Positions 57,536-64,000 of a DNA stretch of 64,000 nucleotides are shown one piece after another; the first letter of the stretch is position 1; every line of letters begins with the position of its first letter. Source of the DNA: Desulfitobacterium_A sp034927245. Lineage in GTDB: Bacteria > Bacillota > Desulfitobacteriia > Desulfitobacteriales > Desulfitobacteriaceae. The notes below the pieces were generated by a model that was given only the letters and a program-made list of their open reading frames with translations, had not been told where the DNA came from and made no database searches. Made by a program: the position numbers and the translations under genes. The stretch is taken from NCBI RefSeq assembly GCF_034927245.1, contig NZ_JAYFQK010000038.1:62001-126000 (forward strand). Reading direction: 5' to 3'.

Positions 57536-60500
57536 TCAGTCCATCGTGACTTCGCTGCCGTTTTCGCCCGCTGTCACGATGATGTTCTGCTGGAAGCGGG
57601 CTTTCATGGTCGGGTCGTGGCTTATCGCCAGTATCCTCATGCCGGGGTTCCGTGCCGCCATGTTGGTCAGCGCGTCCGCATATGCCTCGGTTCCGTCTGC
57701 GTCAAGGAAGGGCGGCTCGTCGATGAAAAGCATCCCCAGTTGAACGCCAGCCCGCCGCGCTTTTACGTCGGCCAGCCCGAGGGTGACCGCGAGGGCTATC
57801 TTGACCTTTTCGCCCCCACTGTGACTGCTGTAGGGGCGGCTCCCGCCCGTGATGCTGGTTATCCAAACGTCAAGGCTGTTGACGATTTTCTGGTTGCTCT
57901 TTTGCTCGCGCTCGGTCTTGAAGTCGACCGCCATCCGTCCGCCCGTCATGGCGGCGAGGATGTCGTTGGATCGGTGCATGATTTCGGGGACGATGCTCCG
58001 GATAATCATGTATTGAATTCCGTCGATGCCGAATGCTTGAGCGAGGGTCTGGTAGTCGTTTAGGCTCCGTGCTGTAGCCTTGACCTCGGCGGCGTATTCA
58101 TCGTACTGCCTCTGTGCGTCCGCTATCGCTTCGAGGCGGGTCTTAATGCCTCCGCGCTCGGCGATGGCGTTGTTTTGCGCCTCTGTAAGCGTCCTGCGCC
58201 GTTCTGTGAGGGCGGCGAGGGCTGGTGCCTCGGTTGGTATCCTGTCTCGGATGCCCTGCGCCTCCTGCGCGGCTGTGGCGGCTTTCAGGTGGATGCCGTC
58301 GATGTCGGTCTGTAGTTCTGCTATGCGAGCCGTGAGCGCGTCTACGGTCGCCTTTGCCGCCGTGCATTTGGCAAGAAGGGCGGCGGTAAGTTCATTCGTC
58401 CGTATGACCTCGCGCTGTTCGGCAGCTTTTGCGGCTTGCTTTTCGAGGTCGGCGGCTTTCAGGGCGATTTCCCTTAATGCTTCCTCGGTCTCTTTGCGGG
58501 TCGTGAGGAGTTCCGCCTCCTGCTTGTCGAGTTCGGCAAGGCTTGCCGCCGCCGCTGCCAGCCGGGGTGCAAGTGCCGCGATGGGTTTTAGCCGGGTTTC
58601 CTCTTGGGTCAGATTGGCGGCTTCCTCTCTGGGGTTTGGGGTTGCGGCAAGGGTCGCCTGTGCCGCCTCGGTGTCCTTTTGGATGCGCTCATATTCCGTG
58701 CGGTCGGCAGCCCTCGTCTTGGAGAGGCTTTCCTGCAGTGCGGCGAGACCGTCCTTGGCTTCCTTTGCATCCCGGAGGAAGTTGCAGGTTGCCTTGTCGG
58801 GTATCGGGCATCCGCTGTCCCGAAGGATGGCGGCTTTCTTTGTTGCGGTGTCTATCTGTGCTGTAAGCGCGTTGATGCGCGTCCGGCTCTCGGCGATGAA
58901 GTCCTTCCTCGCCAGTTCGAGGGTGTGGACTTTTTGAACCGCTTCGTTAAACTGCGCCGTCCGCTCATCCAGTTTCGCGCGTTCGGCGGTGAGTTCGTCG
59001 AGCCGCTTGACTGCCGCCTCTATCTCGTCCTTGCGGGCGAGGGTGGCTTGGTGGGTCTGCCGCGCCTGTGCGATGGCTTTCAGCCCGTTATCGGTGTTGC
59101 TCGCGGTGGAGAGCAGGGCGGAGCGTCGCTCGTTGATGTTCTTCAGGTCAGCTTCAGCAGGTGCGAGTATGTCAAGCATTCCCCGTGCCGCTGTGACCGC
59201 GCTTGTCGCTTTCTCTGCGGAAGGGGTCATGTTGGCGAGGGTATTGGCTTCCTCTTGCTGGGCGCGGAGGGTTGCGAGGTCGTTAGCCTTGCGATTGGCT
59301 TCTGCCGTGAGCTTTGCCGCCTCGTCGGTCTTTTCCTGCGCTTGCCGGGTCACCTCTTGCCGGAGGGCTTCTTCCCGCTGGGCGGCGGTGATGCTCTCAT
59401 CGACTACCTGCAGGTCGGCGGCGAGGCTGCCGAGGCTTTCAGCAAGAGCCGCGTCTTCGCTTTCGAGTGCGTCCTTGGCGGCTATCTGGTCGGCGAGGAC
59501 GGTCATGCGGTCTTTGGTCTGGGCGATGCGTTTCCTTTGTTCGCTCGCTTCGGCTTTCGCCAGTTCCTCCAGCCGAACGTATACGCCGAGGTTGAGGAGG
59601 GCGGAGAGGACTTCCATGCGGCGGTCGCTGTCCGCTTCAAGGAAAAGCCCGTAGGCATCCTGCCGTATCAGGGCGATGGAGCAGAAGGTCTGGCAATCCA
59701 TGCCGAGGGTCTGCTCGATTTTTGCTTGTGTCAGCTTCATGGTGCTGTCGCCGCAGTCTTCCCAGTCGCCGCTCTCGCCGCGCCTGTTGAATGCCAGCGT
59801 CCCTTTGCCGCTCTTGGTGCGGGTTCTGACGACGCGGTACTCTATGCCGCCCATCTCGAATTCAAAGGTGACCGCGCCGCTCTTTTCGCCCTCGCGGAGC
59901 CATCCGCCGATTTGCCCATCGCGGCTCTCCTCAAAGAGGCAGTCGGCTATCGCATCCATGAAAAGGCTGCTTTTTCCTACGCCGTTCTGTCCGTTGACCA
60001 TCGCCATGCGGATGTCTGCGAAGTCAAAGGCGGCGGTCGTATAGCTGCGGTAGTTCCTGACCTCTATCCGTTTGGGGATAAAGGCTCCAGTGTGCCGGTC
60101 TGCTTCGCGTCCATCGTCCGCCTTGCGGATGAGTGGGGTGGCGAGTTCTTCAAGACGTGCGCTGTCCGCGCTGTCGGTTCCCGCCATGTCGAGGTAGCGG
60201 CGAAGGGAGGCGGCGGGGGTGTCGTCGCTGACTTCCTCGTATGCGCTCACACCGTCGTCTAAATCCTCGGCGAGTATCTCTGCGACGTGGAATGCTCCAC
60301 TGTCGAGCAGGTGCTTCTGTAGTGCCGCTTTGTTCAGGGCTTTGTCCTGCTCGGCGGTCGCCGTGTATCTGACGCGGACGATTGCATCGGTCATGGATGG
60401 TATGATGCCGGGGAGTTTTCCTTCGGCAATAAAGAAGCCGATGTCATCCTGCTGGAGCCTGACCGTCTTATGCCGCCGCTCTGGGGTTGCGTGTCGTTCC

Positions 60501-61330
60501 GAGGTGACCGCCGCCCCGTCGATGCGGTGGATGTAGAAGCCGTGCGTGTCCTGCTCATCGTTGAACGTCAGCTGGTTTGGTGAGCCGCAGTAAAAGGCGG
60601 GGGTCTTGCAGTTCAGTTTTTGTGGTTTGTGAATGTGCCCGAGTGTCGCAAGCGTTACGCCCGTTGCGTCGATGGTCTGGGGCAGGAGTACCACATCCTG
60701 CCCTGCGAGGAACGTCGAGCCGCTCTCCGCTTCGCTTCCCGCTACGGTGTAGTGGGCGACAAGGATGCTCGGTATTGTTTTGTCGAGTTTAGTGCTAAGC
60801 CCGAGGAGAACGTCGTTAATGAGCGCGGTGGCGTTGCGGTTCTCCATCTCCTTGTCCATGTCTGGCATAAATGCCCGGAGCCGCCCTTTGTCGAATCCGG
60901 GCAGGGCGAGGATTTGCACCTCGCCCTCGCTCGTTCCGAGGGTGTACACGCCGGGCTGGGTGTAAATGTGGAGGTTCGCCTCGCCCTTGGTGGTCTGGGC
61001 GATGACCTCAAATGCGCGGGGGTTGTCGTGGTTCTCGGTGCCGAACAGAAGCACCACCTGCTCGCTCACCCGGCAAAGCGGGCGGAGGAGTTCGTTTATC
61101 GCATCGGTGATGTCTTCGAGGGCGGTGTCCGCCCAGACGCGGCTCCTGTTGAAAAGGTCACCCGCTATGATTGCGACGTTCACGGGCTTTCCTGTCGCGG
61201 CTTCGCGCGTTGCCGCGTTTGCGATTTCTATCATGCACTGGAGGGTGTCCTGTCGCCGTGCGTTCTTGCCGTCGCGTACGGGGCCGTTCAGGTCTCCAAG
61301 ATGAATGTCTGCGGTGTGAAGTATCTTCAT
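57536..61330 (-). CDS. Fused SbcD-SbcC (Mre11-Rad50-like) nuclease/ATPase
   Basis: 1264 residues from ATG 61330 (ATGA overlap with the preceding gene). Residues 1-400 are the Mre11/SbcD nuclease: LHTADIHLGDL, AIIAGDLFNRS, FGTENHDNP (the usual GNHD is changed to TENHD), VAHYTV and TLGHIHKPQ. Residues 420-1264 are SbcC/Rad50: MVNGQNGVGKSSLFMDAI (Walker A near 448), long coiled coils, a hook CPIPDKATC near 840 (spacing longer than the usual CxxC), SSHSGGEKVKIALAV (signature) and MLFIDEPPFLDADG (Walker B). Usually two genes; here one polypeptide for DNA end processing. Confidence 0.94.
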   Translation of the reverse strand: MKILHTADIHLGDLNGPVRDGKNARRQDTLQCMIEIANAATREAATGKPVNVAIIAGDLFNRSRVWADTALEDITDAINELLRPLCRVSEQVVLLFGTENHDNPRAFEVIAQTTKGEANLHIYTQPGVYTLGTSEGEVQILALPGFDKGRLRAFMPDMDKEMENRNATALINDVLLGLSTKLDKTIPSILVAHYTVAGSEAESGSTFLAGQDVVLLPQTIDATGVTLATLGHIHKPQKLNCKTPAFYCGSPNQLTFNDEQDTHGFYIHRIDGAAVTSERHATPERRHKTVRLQQDDIGFFIAEGKLPGIIPSMTDAIVRVRYTATAEQDKALNKAALQKHLLDSGAFHVAEILAEDLDDGVSAYEEVSDDTPAASLRRYLDMAGTDSADSARLEELATPLIRKADDGREADRHTGAFIPKRIEVRNYRSYTTAAFDFADIRMAMVNGQNGVGKSSLFMDAIADCLFEESRDGQIGGWLREGEKSGAVTFEFEMGGIEYRVVRTRTKSGKGTLAFNRRGESGDWEDCGDSTMKLTQAKIEQTLGMDCQTFCSIALIRQDAYGLFLEADSDRRMEVLSALLNLGVYVRLEELAKAEASEQRKRIAQTKDRMTVLADQIAAKDALESEDAALAESLGSLAADLQVVDESITAAQREEALRQEVTRQAQEKTDEAAKLTAEANRKANDLATLRAQQEEANTLANMTPSAEKATSAVTAARGMLDILAPAEADLKNINERRSALLSTASNTDNGLKAIAQARQTHQATLARKDEIEAAVKRLDELTAERAKLDERTAQFNEAVQKVHTLELARKDFIAESRTRINALTAQIDTATKKAAILRDSGCPIPDKATCNFLRDAKEAKDGLAALQESLSKTRAADRTEYERIQKDTEAAQATLAATPNPREEAANLTQEETRLKPIAALAPRLAAAAASLAELDKQEAELLTTRKETEEALREIALKAADLEKQAAKAAEQREVIRTNELTAALLAKCTAAKATVDALTARIAELQTDIDGIHLKAATAAQEAQGIRDRIPTEAPALAALTERRRTLTEAQNNAIAERGGIKTRLEAIADAQRQYDEYAAEVKATARSLNDYQTLAQAFGIDGIQYMIIRSIVPEIMHRSNDILAAMTGGRMAVDFKTEREQKSNQKIVNSLDVWITSITGGSRPYSSHSGGEKVKIALAVTLGLADVKARRAGVQLGMLFIDEPPFLDADGTEAYADALTNMAARNPGMRILAISHDPTMKARFQQNIIVTAGENGSEVTMD

Positions 61331-61641
61331 TGTGCGTCCTCCTCTCCGATTGTGATGGTTATCTCGATTTCCTCGCCCTCGGCTTGCGGCTCCTCGCCGA
61401 CGATGATGCCGTGTTCTGCGAGGGCTTCGCGCCATTGCGCCTTGACCTCGTCCGAGCAGTGCGCCATCGCGTCCGCCCATGTTGGGAACCGTCCATGCTG
61501 GTCGTAAAACTTATACTGGTAGGCGAGGCTCTGTTGGTTGTGCGGCATCTCTGGGTCATGCGCTACGGCGCACATCGGGCAGGTGCCGGGCGGTGTATTG
61601 CCGAGCAGGGTCATCCCATGCTTTTCTTGAAGCTGTCCCAT
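61327..61641 (-). CDS. Hypothetical phage protein, 104 residues
   Basis: It has CPMCAVAHDPEMPHNQQSLA (a Cys/His-rich start), AYQYKFYDQHGRFPTWADAM and an acidic C-terminus. The W-A-D-A-M-A-H-C segment recurs in small phage proteins near recombination genes, but I know no function. Coupled by ATGA to the SbcDC gene. Confidence 0.72.
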   Translation of the reverse strand: MGQLQEKHGMTLLGNTPPGTCPMCAVAHDPEMPHNQQSLAYQYKFYDQHGRFPTWADAMAHCSDEVKAQWREALAEHGIIVGEEPQAEGEEIEITITIGEEDAQ

Positions 61642-61642
61642 G

Positions 61643-62653
61643 TTATCGTCCTCCTTTTTTTATGGTTTGCTGGCAGGAGGGGCAGAGGCAGCGTCCGAAG
61701 TTCTTCTCGCTGTATCCCTTGATGGCTTCCGCCGTCCACTTCCTGCCGTTGCGTCCTGTGGTCTCCGTGATTTCCCCTCCGCATTCTTCGCACCATATGC
61801 CATCGCGTTGGGGCGTTTCCCAAGGCAGGGGTTCATCGACGTCCTCCTCATCGGGAGGGTAGTCACTCTCGCAGTAGCCGTCGTCTGGCTCTGCTTCAGG
61901 AAGCGCGGGTGGCTTCTGGGGCGGTGCCACGCTCGCAGGGAGGGCGGCTTTCTGCCCGCTGGGAGTCTCAAACAGAAGCCCCATGCTCTGGAGGTAGCCG
62001 CTCGCCAGCCGTTCGCGGATTTCCGGCGCGTCGAGGTTCGGCACGACGTGGGCTATCACGAAGGGCTTTGCGAGTTCCTGCTGGGTGTAGGTTGGTGCGA
62101 GGCCGAGTGCGTCGCGAATGCACCGCATGAGGGCTTTGCTCTCTGCGATGCTCGCTCTGTGGGGTAGAAACCTCTTATATTGCGCCTCGGACATCGTTGC
62201 TTTTTCCATTGAGCAGTCGATTTCCTTATCTTTGGCTATCAGCCTGAAGCCGCCGCTCGGTTCCGGCACCCGGATTGTCACGATGTACTTCACGTCGTAG
62301 GCGTGGGGGCAAGCCCCGCAGGGTTGCGCCTTGCCTGTTGCCTTGGTCATCTCGATGCACTTCAGGCAAACGTCGGGCTGGACGCTCTCGCTCGACACGA
62401 TGCTGATGTTCGCGGCGGCGGCGAGTTTCATCCCTCCGACCTTTGTGATGGCGAATTTGCCGGAGGATTTCTCCTTGTAGATGTCGCGTCCGTTGCCGTT
62501 CTGGTCGACGGTGGTGTCGAGGCGTACCTCGTTGACCATGATGCGCTGCATATTGCTCATCACCTGCATGGAGGTGACAGGGATAAGGACGTTGTACTTG
62601 TCCTTGGGGTAGTTATTCAGTTGGACAACGGTATCCACTATGCGCTCGTTCAT
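61643..62653 (-). CDS. Zinc-ribbon phage protein of the recombination region
   Basis: 336 residues. The N-terminal 220 residues include MQVMSNMQRIMVNEVRLDTT, a four-Cys knuckle (CLKCIEM...CGACPH) and AESKALMRCIRDALGLAPTY. A Pro/acidic linker leads to a C-terminal zinc ribbon (CEECGG...CLCPSC). Located beside SbcDC, it may be a single-strand annealing protein (ERF/RecT-like role), which is inferred from position only. Confidence 0.68.
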   Translation of the reverse strand: MNERIVDTVVQLNNYPKDKYNVLIPVTSMQVMSNMQRIMVNEVRLDTTVDQNGNGRDIYKEKSSGKFAITKVGGMKLAAAANISIVSSESVQPDVCLKCIEMTKATGKAQPCGACPHAYDVKYIVTIRVPEPSGGFRLIAKDKEIDCSMEKATMSEAQYKRFLPHRASIAESKALMRCIRDALGLAPTYTQQELAKPFVIAHVVPNLDAPEIRERLASGYLQSMGLLFETPSGQKAALPASVAPPQKPPALPEAEPDDGYCESDYPPDEEDVDEPLPWETPQRDGIWCEECGGEITETTGRNGRKWTAEAIKGYSEKNFGRCLCPSCQQTIKKGGR

Positions 62654-63222
62654 TATCGCGCCTCCTCTCGTATGTTTCGGGATTGACAGGGCGGCACGTC
62701 CGTGATAGAATATTGGTGTGTTTGAAGGCTCGCCTCTGCGTTTGCAGGGCGGGCTTTTTCTATTCCATGTGCCGCCGCAAAAAGTACGATGTCGGTGATG
62801 GTCTCGCCCAGTTCTTCGAGGGAGGCGAGAGCGGTGTTAAATACCGGACGCTCGCCCTCGTCCACGATGCCGTCGTCGGCTATTTCCTCCAGTGTGGCGG
62901 CGATGTCTTTTGCCGCCTTGCGGAGCCTCTGGGTTAAGCGCAGCGTAGCAAACGGGAGGTCGCGGTCTGTGACCTGCTTTCCTGTTGCTCGTCCTACCGG
63001 GCAGTCCGCGCAGTAGCGGATGAGGATGTCACTGCGCCCGTAGCTGCGGGCGTAGACCATCGCGTCCTCTGGGGCAACGGGTACGTCGCCCCGCTCGTGC
63101 CGCCCGATTGTTTCAGGCGAGTACGGCACTTCTATCGATGCCGTGTCTCGGCTCGCATATCCCGCCGCGATTCGTGCCTCGCGTAGGTATGTCGGAGCCG
63201 TCTTTGTTGCTGTGGCTGACAT
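62653..63222 (-). CDS. XRE-family helix-turn-helix regulator
   Basis: 189 residues. The N-terminal HTH (LREARIAAGYASRDTASIEV, YSPETIGRHERGDVPVAPED) is of the cI/XRE type, and the middle holds CADCPVGRATGK. The C-terminal helical region differs from peptidase-type repressors, so SOS cleavage is not suggested. ATG 63222 has AAAGGGAG 9 bases upstream. It lies within the early operon, so it could be a second regulator and not the main repressor. Confidence 0.85.
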   Translation of the reverse strand: MSATATKTAPTYLREARIAAGYASRDTASIEVPYSPETIGRHERGDVPVAPEDAMVYARSYGRSDILIRYCADCPVGRATGKQVTDRDLPFATLRLTQRLRKAAKDIAATLEEIADDGIVDEGERPVFNTALASLEELGETITDIVLFAAAHGIEKARPANAEASLQTHQYSITDVPPCQSRNIREEAR

Positions 63223-63334
63223 TCTTCATCACTCCCTTTCTTGATATAATTTCATTGTTAGGTTGGTCGGTGCAGTCGCACCTCTCGCCGGGGTCGAGGT
63301 TTGAGCCGCAGACTGGGCATGGTCTATAAAGCAT
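63113..63334 (-). CDS. Small zinc-ribbon protein
   Basis: 73 residues from ATG 63334 (AAAGGAGG 7 bases upstream). The start MLYRPCPVCGSNLDPGERCD contains CPVCG and CDC, a zinc ribbon. The frame runs on and overlaps the XRE gene by 110 bp; the C-terminal part (after about residue 35) may be fortuitous. It follows the DGR target 2 gene by 13 bp. Confidence 0.62.
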   Translation of the reverse strand: MLYRPCPVCGSNLDPGERCDCTDQPNNEIISRKGVMKNVSHSNKDGSDIPTRGTNRGGICEPRHGIDRSAVLA

Positions 63335-63347
63335 GGGTTCCTCCTTT

Positions 63348-64000
63348 CTACCCGATGATGTACACGCCGCGCTCGTCTGGCTCATCAGATACCGAGATTT
63401 CAGATTTCAGGAGCAAAGCGGGGCGCAGTCCGTAGTAGCCGTAGGCCGCGTTGTCGTACGTCTCGCTCCCGTCCGTGTACACGAGGCGCACGCTGCGCGA
63501 GTACGCGGCGTACGGGGAGCGCAGCCAATACGGCCAGCCCTCGGTAGGGTTGAAGTTGCCCGGCTGGTAGCTGGCAGTCTCGACCGCCTCATCGTTGGGC
63601 GCGGCGATTTTCATGCGGAAGTCGTCGAAAAGGGGGAAGAATACGCCCACCTTGCCGTCCTCGTCGAAGCCGACCTCGGTCGCGCTCATCAGCCAGACCT
63701 TGTCGTGGGTCTCCTCGATGTCCTCGCTCATGGGGACGCGGGTGCGGATGGTCGCCTCGGTCAGTGCGGCCTTGAATGCCTCCGAGAATTCCGTCAGGAA
63801 GCCGGGGTCTTTGGCGTAGGGGTTATCCCCGTCGTAGGTGTTGTCGGCGATGGGCGGCGCGTCGTGGTCGTGCTGGGGCTTGTACCAGTCCTTGCCGTCT
63901 GCATTCAGCCATTGGCGGGCATTGCTGGGCGCGTAGTGATTGTTGCCCCAGTTTGCGCGGTTGCGGTTCGGGTTCTCGCGTTCGCGGGCATCGAAGCATC
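63348..64000 (-). CDS. DGR target protein 2: DUF6273 domain protein (5' end beyond the window)
   Basis: About 217 C-terminal codons are visible; the N-terminus lies beyond 64000. It aligns with target 1 along its length (CFDA, NARQWLNADGKDWYKPQH, NPYAKDPGFLTEF, KVWLMSATEVGFDEDGKVG), and ends YWLRSP...GLRPAL then 22 residues to TAG at 63348-63350. VR2 therefore sits at the C-terminus, the usual place. Unlike target 1 it has no Ig-like tail and lies in the early region, so it is probably not a tail fibre. Its role is unknown. Confidence 0.9.
   Translation of the reverse strand, partial: CFDARERENPNRNRANWGNNHYAPSNARQWLNADGKDWYKPQHDHDAPPIADNTYDGDNPYAKDPGFLTEFSEAFKAALTEATIRTRVPMSEDIEETHDKVWLMSATEVGFDEDGKVGVFFPLFDDFRMKIAAPNDEAVETASYQPGNFNPTEGWPYWLRSPYAAYSRSVRLVYTDGSETYDNAAYGYYGLRPALLLKSEISVSDEPDERGVYIIG
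63416..63527 (-). repeat. DGR variable repeat VR2 (remote)
   Basis: 112 bp, same length as TR and VR1, about 38 kb from TR. It differs from TR at 14 positions; 13 are template A in coding sense and one (63450 region) is a template T changed to G in coding sense, which joins an adjacent A change to turn a Tyr codon into Ala. Ten of 11 template Asn codons are altered. Confidence 0.95.

Larger units (their letters stand above)
18371..64000. mobile_element. Prophage inserted at the 3' end of guaA (one end only in the window)
   Basis: From the guaA stop codon to the window edge all genes lie on the minus strand, are GC-richer than the host genes, and form a full temperate phage genome: regulation/recombination/replication, packaging, head, contractile tail, DGR and lysis. 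The lysis end abuts guaA. No integrase is in the window. Since attP normally lies between lysis and integrase genes, the integrase and second att copy are expected beyond 64000. Head (HK97-type capsid), sheath, gp25-like and baseplate J proteins indicate a myovirus-like particle. Confidence 0.95.

Noticed and set aside
58604..60262. Plus-strand open frame of about 550 codons
   Set aside because: Antisense to the SbcC coiled-coil part; Ala/Glu/Lys-rich coding DNA gives long open mirror frames.
18371..64000. Possible third variable repeat elsewhere in the prophage
   Set aside because: The conserved GGGGCGCAGTCCG and WLRSP signatures were found only at 23032, 25032 and 63416; DNA beyond the window cannot be judged.
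18371..64000. Search for CRISPR array, tRNA genes or insertion sequences
   Set aside because: No regular repeat-spacer array, no tRNA cloverleaf and no transposase was seen.

Overview
The first 18.4 kb is chromosome of a spore-forming Firmicute of the class Clostridia. A selenocysteine formate dehydrogenase with NADH-dehydrogenase-like partners, a molybdenum-cofactor operon, CIRCE-controlled groESL and several tiny spore-type proteins together suggest a Desulfosporosinus/Desulfitobacterium-like member of the Peptococcaceae (an inference; no rRNA is present). The remaining 45.6 kb, from the 3' end of guaA to the window edge, is a prophage. Its DNA is visibly richer in G+C than the host part, and every gene lies on the minus strand.

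Host part, left to right: rimI (end only) and tsaD; an intergenic cluster of DnaA boxes; 5-formyl-THF cyclo-ligase; an NAD-linked formate dehydrogenase complex (NuoE-like, NuoF-like, and a NuoG/FdhA-like catalytic subunit read through an in-frame TGA with a clear SECIS hairpin); mobA, a molybdenum-cofactor riboswitch with terminator, moaA, moaC, a MOSC protein and mogA/moaB, which supply the cofactor of that enzyme; a NYN-domain protein; CIRCE-groES-groEL; a group of small spore-related genes on the minus strand; a membrane-anchored protein; hpt and guaA.

Prophage, in the direction of transcription (high to low coordinates): an accessory/early region (a DUF6273 protein cut by the window edge, zinc ribbon, XRE regulator, zinc-ribbon protein, a fused SbcD-SbcC, a replication initiator that contains an iteron array, a DnaC-like loader, a SleB-like hydrolase, DNA methyltransferases, HNH, a Tad1/Acb2-like candidate cyclic-nucleotide sponge, radical-SAM-like DUF5131, VRR-NUC, SSB); an ArpU/RinA-like activator followed by a promoter and terminator; packaging and head genes (ParB-methylase, TerS, TerL, portal-MuF fusion, protease, capsid, connectors); a contractile tail and baseplate; a diversity-generating retroelement (DGR); and holin/endolysin genes next to guaA. 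The integrase is not in the window and should lie beyond 64000.

The outstanding system is the DGR. An Avd protein (25189-25611), a 112-bp template repeat (25032-25143), an intrinsic terminator, a YMDD reverse transcriptase (23772-24842) and a target gene (22085-23791) form a cassette. The template and variable repeats differ almost only at template adenines (coding sense), 12 of 12 for the first target. A second variable repeat of identical length (63416-63527) lies about 38 kb away in a second DUF6273 gene in the early region, with 13 of 14 differences at template adenines. One reverse transcriptase therefore appears to diversify two proteins, one in the tail region and one that does not look like a virion gene.
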